25,370 nucleotides of DNA from JAFGKK01 sp049684495 (GCA_049684495.1 JBAVFZ010000254.1:1-25370), one strand, 5' to 3'. Positions 1-7,050 are shown, counted from the stretch's first letter. The notes: generated from the sequence alone by a model not told the origin. Numbers and translations: made by a program.

Positions 1-489
1 AAGCCTGAATGCGAAATGGAATTGAGGAAGGCGGCCCGGAAAGACTGCCCTCAGGGGTGGATTTCCCAGGACTCAATGGGTAATTCTTTTTGGCTTTTTT
101 CATTGTGATCTCATGCAACAGGCTCATATGAGCGCCAATAATTCCTAAAAGCGATAACGAGACCATTTCTTTGGATGCACGAAACCATTCACTTTAGAAG
201 CGGTGCTCTCTCCTCTGCAACATTCTTTCCAAATTAGGATCTGCTCAGACCGGGAAAAGCGTACACGGATTACACGGGGAAGAACTGATTGCACGGATTA
301 TTAAAAAATAATATATCGGTGTTTTCGGCTCTTTTCGGCGTTTCGGTGTCCAAGAAAGAGAAATCAGGCTGAGTAAATACCCGAATTATTAAAAACATTT
401 CTCTGCAAGTAGTCAACTAAAAAGGAGAGCCGCTTCGTTCCATCAATAAATTCAACTTAAAATAATACTTTCTCTTTAAGATCTTTCCG
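1..489. other. AT-rich left flank, no supported gene; probable second integron cassette remnant
   Basis: No open reading frame longer than about 45 codons stands out on either strand. The stretch is clearly more AT-rich than the region right of 1200. It contains short direct repeats of the ACACGGATT type around 263-300 and TTTCGG/TTTCGGTG repeats around 320-350, of a kind often seen as dispersed intergenic repeats. It lies beyond the attC-like site at 490-650, so in integron order it would be the next cassette, running off the left edge of the window. I found no second pair of RYYYAAC/GTTRRRY core sites in it, so its cassette nature is only inferred from position. Confidence 0.4.
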
Positions 490-650
490 GCCCAACGGTC
501 TGCGATTGAGCCGCCTGGCCGGCTGTGCTTATGTAGGTTCAGTATACAACCCACGCCAACGAAGACGCTATACGCCTTTCCTCCTGGCCGAAGGCCAGAG
601 CCTGCCCCTGCGTGTTCTTAGCGGGGGTCGGTTCCAACCGCGGGTTGGGC
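490..650 (-). other. attC-like integron recombination site
   Basis: The site is bounded by perfectly complementary core sites, GCCCAAC (490-496) and GTTGGGC (644-650), which fit the RYYYAAC/GTTRRRY consensus of attC sites. Just inside lie two partly complementary boxes, GATTGAGCC (504-512) and GGTTCCAAC (630-638), in the L box positions. The centre holds further self-complementary parts, including CTGGCCGAAGGCCAG (584-598). It starts 44 bp after the stop of the minus-strand gene at 694-1038, where an attC belongs. At 161 bp it is at the long end for attC. Imperfect L-box pairing is typical of the family, so the call rests on cores, position and the nearby integrase. Confidence 0.6.
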
Positions 651-693
651 GCAGTACTCTTAATGAAATATTCCTTTATATAATATTACCGAT

Positions 694-1038
694 TCATAAT
701 ATTATTCTACTTATCCAACTTTGTTTAGTAACTTTTCTTTGATATTCTTTCCATTGTATTGACTCGGCCTCACTCGCTTTTTCCTCTTGATCCTTTCCCC
801 ATTCTTGTCCAATTCTAGTAATTATAAGAACAAAAAAGAAAGGAATTATTCCAAACTTAGGAAAGTAATAGAATATAATTGACCAAATGATGAAAGGTAG
901 ACCAAATATTATTCCTGAATATAGATAAAAACGAAAACCACTAAGTTTATACGCCCAGACCATTTTTATTAATAACCAAAGTCCTACTAAAGTAAGGAAA
1001 GTAAAGGTCATCCAAAACCAAATACTATTTTTTTCCAT
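694..1038 (-). CDS. Cassette-encoded small membrane protein, function unknown
   Basis: I do not recognise the family. The 114-residue product has three hydrophobic segments, at about residues 8-28, 38-59 and 62-76, followed by a charged, helical tail (about 80-105) rich in Glu, Lys and Gln. The profile fits an inner-membrane protein with a cytosolic tail. Base composition is AT-rich and lysine/isoleucine-heavy, unlike every chromosomal neighbour. The gene is the only open frame in the putative cassette and ends 44 bp before the attC-like site. A GGAA lies about 15 bases before the ATG, so ribosome binding looks weak; a TATAAT sits at 1080-1075. Many cassette genes encode short proteins of unknown function, and nothing here indicates a specific role. 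Confidence 0.7.
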   Translation of the reverse strand: MEKNSIWFWMTFTFLTLVGLWLLIKMVWAYKLSGFRFYLYSGIIFGLPFIIWSIIFYYFPKFGIIPFFFVLIITRIGQEWGKDQEEKASEAESIQWKEYQRKVTKQSWISRIIL

Positions 1039-1074
1039 TTATGAGTGAAATATTTCCTTTGTAGAATATATTCC

Positions 1075-1080
1075 ATTATA
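1075..1080 (-). promoter_or_regulatory. Possible -10 box for the cassette gene
   Basis: TATAAT reads on the minus strand 36 bases before the ATG of the cassette gene. No convincing -35 box lies 16-18 bp upstream, where part of the attI-like core falls. It may be a cassette-internal promoter or a chance match in AT-rich DNA. Confidence 0.3.
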
Positions 1081-1084
1081 AAGA

Positions 1085-1111
1085 ATTTTGCGCCCAACAT
1101 GTTATTAGGCG
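1085..1111 (-). other. attI-like core site
   Basis: On the minus strand, CCTAATAACAT runs straight into GTTGGGC (1098-1092). This matches the R core GTTRRRY and is identical to the core that closes the attC-like site. The preceding AATAACAT resembles the A-rich stretch before the core of known attI sites. No partner RYYYAAC core with an imperfect hairpin was found between here and 1175, so attI is more likely than a second attC. The 504-bp distance to the integrase start is long, because a frameshifted gene lies in between. Confidence 0.4.
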
Positions 1112-1174
1112 GAAAAGGCATATAGGCCCATATGCTTGCATCTTTCTCTATATGCTTTTTTGATGCATCTGGCG

Positions 1175-1518
1175 CTAGATCATTTTACGTCCCACGATCC
1201 GCACCTGTAATCCAAGTTCGAGGGCTCTGTCATGCCGTATCCGCCAAACTTGCGTTTTTCCGTTCCATTGGCCGCCCGCTTCCTTGATTTTCCGGCGTAG
1301 CGCCGTTTCATCGTACCGGATCCGGACGTTCACCTTTCTCCCGGGCCGCGGCGCCTTTGGTTCCCAAGCCATCTCCCCTTCGATCAATTCCACGGTCTTC
1401 CATCGCCGCTTAGCCGCTCGTCGTACCGGTATCGCACGCATATCATCCGCTTGCCGTATTCCGCCAGCAGCTTCCGCGTCCCTCTTTGCCCCGGTTGCAG
1501 AAAAAGTAGCGTCTTCAT
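1175..1518 (-). pseudogene. Frameshifted conserved hypothetical gene (single-base deletion)
   Basis: An ATG at 1518 opens a frame starting MKTLLFLQPGQRGT that stops at 1384-1386 after 44 codons. A second frame, overlapping it, continues with KTVELIEGEMAWEP and ends GRKMI at 1175. Adding one G near 1417 (GACGAGCGGCT to GACGAGGCGGCT) joins them into one 114-residue protein with ...RYRYDEAAKRRWKTVELI.... From memory this matches a widespread short hypothetical family with N-terminal MKTL...QPGQRGTK.L...YG..L.CVRYRYD and C-terminal AGG.WN...VW.......LGL..RIV; I know no function. The ATG is preceded by a GGGGAGG Shine-Dalgarno stretch. Either the gene is recently dead or the base is an assembly error. 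Its GC content is host-like, unlike the adjacent cassette. Confidence 0.65.
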
Positions 1519-1530
1519 CTCCCCCTCCCC

Positions 1531-1601
1531 TCATTCTGGTTTCCGTTGTATTGTATAATAATCCCGTTCATCCAGCACGTCCATTTGCAAGGGGGGATAG
1601 T
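1531..1601 (+). promoter_or_regulatory. Divergent intergenic promoter region and ribosome site of intI
   Basis: TATAAT at 1554-1559 reads toward the integrase, and its complement contains TATACAAT reading toward the frameshifted gene, so the region may drive both ways. No strong -35 was found. GGGGGGA at 1591-1597 lies five bases before ATG 1602 and decides that start against the upstream in-frame ATG at 1284. No LexA-type GAAC-N4-GTTC box was seen here, unlike upstream of lexA in this window. Confidence 0.4.
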
Positions 1602-2579
1602 ATGAACTCATCGGCATCTGCTTCCGCACCCGCCCTGATCGAACGCCTGCGCTCCTCCATCCGCCTCCGGCACTATTCCATCCGCACCGAGCAGACGTAT
1701 GTCGATTGGACCCGCCGCTTCCTTGCCTTCCACTCCGGGGTTCCGCTTGAGGCTCTGGCCGAGCCGGAAATCTCGGCTTTCCTCACCTTCCTCGCCGTCC
1801 GGGAAATAGTCGCCGCCTCCACTCAGAACCAGGCGTTAAACGCGCTGGTCTTCTTTTTCCGTCATGTGCTTCAGAAGAAGTTGGATTCTCCCTTCCAGCT
1901 CGTGCGCGCCAAACGGCCCTTGCGCCTGCCGGCCGTGCTCTCCAAAGAGGAAGTCTCCTCCCTGTTGGCTCATCTCTCCGGAGAACATCTGCTGATGGCA
2001 AAGCTGCTCTACGGCGGCGGACTGCGGCTCATGGAGGTGCTGCGATTGCGCGTCAAGGATATCGATTTCGGTCTCCGCCAGATCCTCGTCCGCGATGGAA
2101 AAGGATTCAAGGACCGCATTACGGTTTTACCCGATCGCCTGCGCACTCCACTCCGGACCCATCTGGAACGAGTCCGGCGGATATATGAATCCGATCTCGC
2201 CCAGGGCAACACGGATGTCTTCCTGCCGTATGCCCTCGAGCGTAAATACCCCGGCGCCGCTCGCGAGTGGGTTTGGCAGTATGTCTTCCCTTCGGATCAA
2301 CGCTCTGTTGATCCACGTTCGGGAATTTTACGCCGTCATCATGCTGATGAATCCGGCCTGCAAAAGGCGGTCCGCCGGGCGGCCCACGAAGCCGGCATCC
2401 CCAAACCCGTGGGCTGTCATACCCTCCGGCATTCCTTCGCCACTCACCTGCTCGAAGCCGGTTACGATATCCGTACCGTTCAGGAACTCCTCGGCCACTC
2501 CGATGTTAAAACCACCATGATCTATACCCACGTCCTCAATCGAGGAGGACTCGCTGTCCGCAGTCCCCTCGATCAATAG
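1602..2579 (+). CDS. intI: Integron integrase (IntI-type tyrosine recombinase)
   Basis: The 325-residue protein is a site-specific tyrosine recombinase. An N-terminal SAM-like core-binding domain spans about residues 10-95 and the catalytic domain about 110-318. The catalytic residues are visible: R142 (GGGLRLMEV), K167 in the beta-hairpin, H273 and R276 (HTLRH), H299 (LLGHSD) and the nucleophile Y308 (IYTH). Between the catalytic patches, about residues 203-232, is VFLPYALERKYPGAAREW...YVFPS, the extra segment that marks integron integrases and is missing from XerC/D. Length fits IntI (about 320-340). In the family this enzyme joins attC hairpins to attI. It reads away from the cassette at 496-1097, the canonical layout. 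The start at 1602 has a strong Shine-Dalgarno; the open frame extends upstream to 1284 but lacks homology there. Confidence 0.92.
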   Translation: MNSSASASAPALIERLRSSIRLRHYSIRTEQTYVDWTRRFLAFHSGVPLEALAEPEISAFLTFLAVREIVAASTQNQALNALVFFFRHVLQKKLDSPFQLVRAKRPLRLPAVLSKEEVSSLLAHLSGEHLLMAKLLYGGGLRLMEVLRLRVKDIDFGLRQILVRDGKGFKDRITVLPDRLRTPLRTHLERVRRIYESDLAQGNTDVFLPYALERKYPGAAREWVWQYVFPSDQRSVDPRSGILRRHHADESGLQKAVRRAAHEAGIPKPVGCHTLRHSFATHLLEAGYDIRTVQELLGHSDVKTTMIYTHVLNRGGLAVRSPLDQ

Positions 2580-2649
2580 CTCCGCCCTCCTTCCCTTTTT
2601 ACCGCACTTGGGTTACGACAAATGGGCGAGGATAAAGGAGGGAACCTTC

Positions 2650-2785
2650 GTGCACTTCGTGGATTTGCTGTTTTTCTTAGTGCGCTTCAGGTTTTCTTTG
2701 TGTCCTTTGTGGATTCGTGCCCCTCAGGCCTTCCCCGCCTTACCCCGGCCGGGGCAGGCTTCGTGTCCTTCGCGGATACGATTTC
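2650..2785. repeat. CTTCGTG-type 9-nt-period intergenic repeat, copy 1
   Basis: Imperfect units such as CTTCGTGGATT, CTTTGTGTCCTTTGTGGATTC and CTTCGTGTCCTTCGCGGATAC follow each other between the converging intI and pncA-like genes. The repeat runs into the 3' end of the pncA-like gene, where its complement reads ESTKDTKKT, and a second piece encodes SAKDTKPAPAG. Related copies occur near 5176, 6920 and 8976. Confidence 0.75.
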
Positions 2786-3385
2786 CTCGCTCGTCATAAT
2801 CCTCACTCCCGCCGCTCTCATGGCCTTCAGCGCATCTTCCGAATCGCCCGGATTAAGATTCACTCCCCGGCACGCGTCTTCGATCACATGCGTCCGGAAC
2901 CCGAGCTGGGCCGCGTCCAGCGCGGTGTACTTCACGCAGTAGTCGGTCGCCAGCCCCGCGATATAAACCTCATCCACTCCGCGTCCCCGCAGATAGTCCG
3001 CCAGCCCGGTCGAGTGTTTGTGATCCGCATCCAGGAATCCGCTGTAGCTGTCGATCTCCGGATCCGTCCCCTTTGGAAAGATCCGCGCGATCCGCGCGCG
3101 GTCGAGCGCGCTCACCAGCTCCGCCCCGTGCGTCCCCTGCACGCAATGGTCCGGCCAAAGCGTCTGCGGCGCGCCGTGGATTGGGAGGATCGAATACACC
3201 GGTTTTCCATGCGTGCTCGCAAAGCTGCCGTGCCCGCGCGGGTGCCAATCCTGAGTGGCAACCACCAACCCGAACTGTCTCTGCACCCGGTTCGCCACCG
3301 GCACGACGGCATCCCCGTCCGGAACCGCCAGCGATCCGCCCGGACAAAAATCATTTTGGATATCCACCAATATCAGCGCTTTCAT
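2687..3385 (-). CDS. pncA: Nicotinamidase (isochorismatase-fold, PncA-like)
   Basis: The enzyme hydrolyses nicotinamide to nicotinate in the cytosol, the first step of NAD salvage. The catalytic triad is in place: D8 (LVDIQNDF), K105 (FPKGTD) and C150 (ATDYCV). Metal ligands are expected at D46 and H48 in TQDWHP. ACRGV and the NPGDSEDALKAM region fit PncA rather than other isochorismatase-fold hydrolases. The fold should end near residue 205. The last 27 or so residues (KDTKPAPAG...ESTKDTKKT) are read from an intergenic repeat and are probably not part of the enzyme core. The gene lies 119 bp downstream of a nicotinate phosphoribosyltransferase on the same strand, which handles its product, so co-transcription is likely. 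The start ATG at 3385 is the only one compatible with the conserved first strand. Confidence 0.9.
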   Translation of the reverse strand: MKALILVDIQNDFCPGGSLAVPDGDAVVPVANRVQRQFGLVVATQDWHPRGHGSFASTHGKPVYSILPIHGAPQTLWPDHCVQGTHGAELVSALDRARIARIFPKGTDPEIDSYSGFLDADHKHSTGLADYLRGRGVDEVYIAGLATDYCVKYTALDAAQLGFRTHVIEDACRGVNLNPGDSEDALKAMRAAGVRIMTSEEIVSAKDTKPAPAGVRRGRPEGHESTKDTKKT

Positions 3386-3410
3386 GGGCGCACTCCTTTT
3401 TCAAAACGGT

Positions 3411-3500
3411 CGATCCCCCCTCGCCCAGCATTAGCCGGGAGAGGGGACGGGGGTGAGGGGTTTCTCACTTCCCGCTCCGGGGAGGGATGGCGAGGGGTCG
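3411..3500. repeat. GC-rich CTCTCCC/GGGAGAGGGG dispersed repeat
   Basis: The gap between the two NAD-salvage genes contains CCCTCGCC, GGGAGAGGGGACGGGGGTGAGGGG and GGGGAGGGATGGCGAGGGG-type blocks, a common style of dispersed intergenic repeat. The purine-rich strand can fold against CCCCCCTCGCCC at 3414-3425. It contains no gene. Whether it separates the two transcription units is not clear, as no U-run follows. Confidence 0.5.
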
Positions 3501-3504
3501 GTTC

Positions 3505-4989
3505 CTACGCTTCCCCCTCCGTCTTCCGCTTCGCGTTTTTCAGTGCCAGCGTGATCTTCTTGCGATACAGCCCGATCTCCAATCCCACCGTATAGAGGTG
3601 CGGATAGATGAAGCGCTTGATCGCGGGCGGGAAGTGGCCCAGGTTTTCCGCGGCGGATTTCCGGATCTCCGAAAGCGGCGGCGAGGTATACACCGCTTTG
3701 CCCGCCCGCATCACCGGGACAAGCAGGTCGATGTGCTCGGCGTCCGCCGTGATCGTATCTTTGTGCCCCGGGTCGCCCGGGTCGACGATGATGCAATCGC
3801 CGGCCGGGCGCGCCCCGTCCTCCAAAATCGCGTCGGCGATGTTCCTGCCGTCGCGCCGGAACCGCCGCACCTGCAGGATCCCCGGGGTGGAGGTCTTCGC
3901 ACCGTGGTCGGAGACCTTCATCTTGTATTCCCACTCCCCGTCCTGCCCCTTGAGGGCGGACAGTTTGTACACGCCGCCCAGCGCCGGCTGGTCGTAGGCG
4001 GTCGTCAGCTTCGTCCCCACCCCCCATAGGTCGATCTTCGCCCCCTGATGCTTCAGGCTTTCGATGATGTATTCGTCCATCTCGTTGCTGGCCACGATCT
4101 TCGCGTCCGGGAATCCCTCCGCATCGAGAATTTTCCGCGCCTCGATGCTCAGGGAGGCCAGGTCGCCCGAATCCAGCCGGATGCCCGTCATCTCCGACCC
4201 GCGCGCCCGCAGCCCCTTGGCCGTTTCCGCGGCGTTCCGCACACCTTGTAGAGTCTGGTAGGTGTCCACCAGGAAGATGCAGTTGTCGGGCATGATCCGC
4301 GCATATTCCTCGAAAGCCTCCCGTTCCGATGGGAAGGCCATCACCCAACTGTGGGAATGCGTCCCCGCGATTGGGATGCCGAACAGCTTCCCGGCCAGCA
4401 CATTGGAGGTCGCCGAGCATCCGCCGATGTAGGCCGCCCGGCTCGCCGCAATCCCTCCGTCGATCCCCTGTGCCCGCCGCAGCCCGAATTCCAGAACCGG
4501 GGCTCCCTCCGCCGCCAGCGCCACCCGCGCCGCCTTGGTCGCGATCAGGGATTGGAAATTCAGCATGTTCAGCAGCGCCGTCTCGAGCAGCTGGCATTGG
4601 ATTAGCGGGCCGCGGATCCGCAGCATCGGCTCCTGCGGGAACACCACCGTGCCCTCCGGAACCGCGTCGATGTCGCACCGCAATCTCATCCCGCCCAGAT
4701 ACTCGAGGAATTCCTTTTCCAGAAGCGGCTTGCCCGCCCGGTCGCGGGCCGCGGCCAGATACTCCAGATCGGATTTGTCGAAAGCGAAATGCTCCAGGTA
4801 TTCGACCACATACTCCAGCCCGCAGGCGATCGTATAGCCCCCGCCGAACGGATTCTGGCGGAAGGACATGTGGAAAACCGAATCCCGGTCCGCCATCCCG
4901 GTCTTCCAGTATCCGTAGGCCATCGTGATCTCATACAGGTCCGTCAGCAGTGCCAGCGAATCGCGGTATAACCGTTTCAGCGTATCCAT
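3505..4989 (-). CDS. pncB: Nicotinate phosphoribosyltransferase
   Basis: The 494-residue cytosolic enzyme converts nicotinate, PRPP and ATP to nicotinate mononucleotide in the Preiss-Handler pathway to NAD. The N-terminus LLTDLYEITMAYGYW, FGGGYTIACGLEYVVEYL near residues 48-65, and AGTHSHSWVMAFPSE at 208-222 are typical. H213 corresponds to the histidine that is phosphorylated in the family. VDTYQTLQGVRNA, IRLDSGDLASLS and ASNEMDEYIIESL follow in the order of the TIM-barrel phosphate and ribose sites, and VGTKLTTAYDQPALGGVYKL matches the C-terminal part. Length fits the roughly 490-residue bacterial clade. AGGAGG at 5006-5001 precedes the ATG by 11 bases. The nicotinamidase gene follows on the same strand. 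Confidence 0.95.
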   Translation of the reverse strand: MDTLKRLYRDSLALLTDLYEITMAYGYWKTGMADRDSVFHMSFRQNPFGGGYTIACGLEYVVEYLEHFAFDKSDLEYLAAARDRAGKPLLEKEFLEYLGGMRLRCDIDAVPEGTVVFPQEPMLRIRGPLIQCQLLETALLNMLNFQSLIATKAARVALAAEGAPVLEFGLRRAQGIDGGIAASRAAYIGGCSATSNVLAGKLFGIPIAGTHSHSWVMAFPSEREAFEEYARIMPDNCIFLVDTYQTLQGVRNAAETAKGLRARGSEMTGIRLDSGDLASLSIEARKILDAEGFPDAKIVASNEMDEYIIESLKHQGAKIDLWGVGTKLTTAYDQPALGGVYKLSALKGQDGEWEYKMKVSDHGAKTSTPGILQVRRFRRDGRNIADAILEDGARPAGDCIIVDPGDPGHKDTITADAEHIDLLVPVMRAGKAVYTSPPLSEIRKSAAENLGHFPPAIKRFIYPHLYTVGLEIGLYRKKITLALKNAKRKTEGEA

Positions 4990-5057
4990 GATCTCGGCCG
5001 CCTCCTGATTGATCCTTCAATTGTATTCTAAAACCAATGCCGGTTTCTCGTGGAACC

Positions 5058-5098
5058 CTCCCCCATTTATCGCTCTTGCATTTTGATAAATGGGGGAG
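5058..5098. repeat. CTCCCCC hairpin element, copy 1
   Basis: CTCCCCCATTTATC (5058-5071) and GATAAATGGGGGAG (5085-5098) form a perfect 14-bp stem with a 13-base loop. It lies upstream of pncB and downstream of the lipoprotein gene. No U-run follows on either strand, so it is not a classic intrinsic terminator. The same outer arms recur at 8925, 19903 and 21076 with different inner stems. Confidence 0.75.
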
Positions 5099-5175
5099 CC
5101 GTCCCTCGCAGAGCAAAACGGCTCGCCTTTGAACATAGAGCAGTTTTGGTCGCTAAGCGAGGGGGATGGGTGGGG

Positions 5176-5278
5176 GTTTCGTGTCCTTCATGTTTTCCTG
5201 CGTGTCCTTCGTGGAGTCGAAAAAGGAGAGGGCTTCGTGTCCTTCAGGTTTTACTTCGTGCCCTTCGTGGATTCGAAA
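5176..5278. repeat. CTTCGTG-type 9-nt-period repeat, copy 2
   Basis: TTCGTGTCCTTCATG, GCGTGTCCTTCGTGGA, CTTCGTGTCCTTCAGG and CTTCGTGCCCTTCGTGGATT follow one another. The repeat enters the 3' end of the lipoprotein gene at 5251, giving it the tail ESTKGTK. The rest of the 4990-5250 gap holds a second stem with arms near 5103 and 5155 (CCTCGC/GCGAGG) and no gene. Confidence 0.75.
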
Positions 5279-5706
5279 TAAATCTCCGGCCCGCCGTAGG
5301 GTTCGATGTGCAGCGAGTGGGCTCCCGGCAGCAGGTATTCCCCGAACGCCGGCTCGATCGGGTAGGATGCCCCCGGTTCGATCGTCGCGTGGTACTTCCC
5401 CAGCGTGAATGTGATCGCCTCCGGCGCGGAGTTCAGGATGATCAGGTTTTGGTCCGTCCGGACTTGGATGCAGCGCGGATCGGGGACGTTGCCGGGCCAG
5501 GCCCGGATGGCAACCCGGACCGTCGCTTCTTTAAAGGAAGCGCATATCCCCGCTGCGGGGAATTCCGCTTCCGGCGTCGCCCGGTACTCTTCCACTTTCG
5601 CCGCGGGTGATGCCGTACTCGTCGCGGTCGCCGGCGTACAGCCCGCCAGCAGCAGGACGACTACTGCCGTGAAGGTTCCGAAGTCTATTTTCTCGCAATT
5701 GTCCAC
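5251..5706 (-). CDS. Small secreted lipoprotein, beta-rich, unknown function
   Basis: The 151-residue product has a hydrophobic stretch TFTAVVVLLLAGC, with a lipobox LLAGC whose cysteine is residue 23, so it should be lipid-anchored outside the cytoplasmic membrane. A Thr/Ala/Pro-rich linker follows (24-45). The rest (about 55-145) alternates hydrophobic and polar residues and looks like a small beta sandwich, with IILNSAPEAITFTLGKYHATIEPGASYPI resembling ligand-binding beta domains of the cupredoxin type; no copper ligands are evident. The GTG start overlaps the end of the upstream beta-propeller gene by 22 bp, so translation is probably coupled. The last seven residues (ESTKGTK) come from an intergenic repeat. 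The family is not recognised. Confidence 0.75.
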   Translation of the reverse strand: MDNCEKIDFGTFTAVVVLLLAGCTPATATSTASPAAKVEEYRATPEAEFPAAGICASFKEATVRVAIRAWPGNVPDPRCIQVRTDQNLIILNSAPEAITFTLGKYHATIEPGASYPIEPAFGEYLLPGAHSLHIEPYGGPEIYFESTKGTK

Positions 5707-6860
5707 AGGTTAATCTTCCCATCCTCTCCGGCGGTAACCATCACCCCATCGACGCCGCTGTAAATCAGCTGGTTTATTTTTCCCTGATGCGCCGGAATGT
5801 TCACAATGATTTCCAGCGAAGGAAAACGCATCAGGATCAGCCTGCCGTCGGCGGTGCCGGCCACGAGCAGGTGATCTTCCCCGGCCAAGGCGATATGGAG
5901 GGGATTCCTTACCTCGATGTGATTCCGCACATCGGTCCGGGAGGCATCCAATACCGCGATGGAACCCCCGCTCACCACCGCCAGTCCGCCCTCTTTTGAG
6001 AACTGCAAATCCGCAATCGTTCCATACCCTCCGAAGACGTTGCCGCTTTCGCCGCCGTTGAAACAAATTCCTTCCGAACACGCATCGAGATATTCGATTT
6101 CAAGGGCGGGCTCTCCGTTATACAGCCCGCCGAACCCCAATTCGGTGCCATCCGGGTTGAAAACGGGCCGCGTGGTCGCCTCCATAAATAAACTGTCCGC
6201 GGATCTTCTGGGAATATCGGAAGCCCTGCCGGAAAGATTGGAAAAGAGCTGGAGGCCGTTTTCAACGGCGACGGCCAGGATGCCTTTGCTGGCGAAGAAT
6301 GATATTCCCTTGACGTTGCGGATGCCTTCCCGGATCGAATGAACGACTTCCGTGGTTTGCGCGTTGCGGATCTCAATCCGGTCCCGCAGACCGAGTATGA
6401 AAAATTCCCCGTACGGGTCCAACGCCACGCCGGCCCACCCGGAAGAATCGATTTTTTTATTGAGGAGTCTGTCTCCCTGCACGGCGTCGTACAAACGAAC
6501 ATTTCCCGTCGCGCTTATCGAAATCAACCGCTGCAGGATCGGCTGGTAATCGACTCCGACGATCGGTTCGCCGGCGTTGAGCGTGCGTATTTTTTCGAAT
6601 TCCATCGGCCCGCTGTAATACGTGGCGGTCGGAGTTTTGGTAAAGGTTGGCGCCGGAGTTGGGGTCACGGTCGGTACGGGAGTGTCGGTGTCGGTCGGTT
6701 CCGGGAGGGTGGGCTCCCTCGTGTATGTTTCCGTCCATTGCGGCGGCAGGGTGATGAGGGCGAGGGTGTTTTCGGGGGCAACCTCCCCGCTCCCGGCATG
6801 CGCGCCCGGCGCGCAGGAAATCACGGAAAGGAAAATGAGAAGGCCGGCAAGGTGTTTCAT
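5685..6860 (-). CDS. Secreted WD40-like beta-propeller lipoprotein
   Basis: The 391-residue protein starts with a signal peptide whose lipobox-like VISC places the lipidated cysteine at residue 16. A Pro/Thr-rich linker (about 48-82, PTVTPTPAPTFTKTPT) follows, a style common in Anaerolineae exported proteins. Residues 90-391 form repeated blades: ...VGVDYQPILQRLISISATGNVRLYDAVQGD, ...GVALDPYGEFFILGLRDRIEIRNAQ and, at the end, INQLIYSGVDGVMVTAGEDGKINLWTIARK. These end in the LW/IR pattern of WD40 repeats. Such propellers act as extracellular binding scaffolds; no ligand can be named. It overlaps the next lipoprotein gene by 22 bp, and the two probably form an operon. Confidence 0.8.
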   Translation of the reverse strand: MKHLAGLLIFLSVISCAPGAHAGSGEVAPENTLALITLPPQWTETYTREPTLPEPTDTDTPVPTVTPTPAPTFTKTPTATYYSGPMEFEKIRTLNAGEPIVGVDYQPILQRLISISATGNVRLYDAVQGDRLLNKKIDSSGWAGVALDPYGEFFILGLRDRIEIRNAQTTEVVHSIREGIRNVKGISFFASKGILAVAVENGLQLFSNLSGRASDIPRRSADSLFMEATTRPVFNPDGTELGFGGLYNGEPALEIEYLDACSEGICFNGGESGNVFGGYGTIADLQFSKEGGLAVVSGGSIAVLDASRTDVRNHIEVRNPLHIALAGEDHLLVAGTADGRLILMRFPSLEIIVNIPAHQGKINQLIYSGVDGVMVTAGEDGKINLWTIARK

Positions 6861-6914
6861 ACGTCTCCTCGAGGAAATTTCGGAACGGGTAGCCGCGGAA
6901 CGGGCCGGCCTCTT

Positions 6915-7050
6915 TTCCAGTTCGCGCCCTTCACATTGTTCTTCGTGCCCTTCGTGCTCTTCGTGGAAAATTTAAACCGAATTTCTTCGAATCCTTCGGA
7001 TTTTCCCCCGGCTCACCCCAACCGGGGCAGGCTTCGTGTTCTTCTTGGCT
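6915..7050. repeat. CTTCGTG-type 9-nt-period repeat, copy 3
   Basis: TTCGTGCCCTTCGTGCTCTTCGTGG at 6943-6967 shows the 9-base period most cleanly, and CGGGGCAGGCTTCGTGTTC at 7022-7040 repeats the block seen at 2750-2770. This fills the 190-bp gap between the transporter and the beta-propeller gene. It does not enter the transporter frame, whose stop lies at its edge. Confidence 0.7.

Larger units (their letters stand above)
496..1097 (-). mobile_element. Integron gene cassette (about 602 bp)
   Basis: The unit runs, in minus-strand order, from the G/TTGGGC cut point at 1098/1097 through one open reading frame (1038-694) to the core site at 490-496. This is the single-gene-plus-attC plan of an integron cassette. 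It is strongly AT-rich in a GC-rich window, which suggests an outside origin. The integrase gene lies to the right and reads away from it, as in known integrons. Insertion boundaries are inferred from core sites only. Confidence 0.6.

Noticed and set aside
506..742. Plus-strand open frame of 78 codons
   Set aside because: It lies inside the attC-like site and the end of the cassette gene on the opposite strand, and has no ribosome site or coding character.
1099..1174. A second attC between the frameshifted gene and the cassette
   Set aside because: Several GCATATAG-type inverted pieces exist, but there is no RYYYAAC core to pair with the GTTGGGC at 1092-1098, so attI is the better reading.
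1284..1601. N-terminal extension of the integrase from ATG 1284
   Set aside because: The extension is the antisense of the frameshifted hypothetical gene. A strong ribosome site directs the start to 1602, which also matches the family length.
3431..4678. 415-codon minus-strand frame overlapping pncB
   Set aside because: Alternate frame of pncB; Gly/Arg-rich low-complexity translation with no domain.
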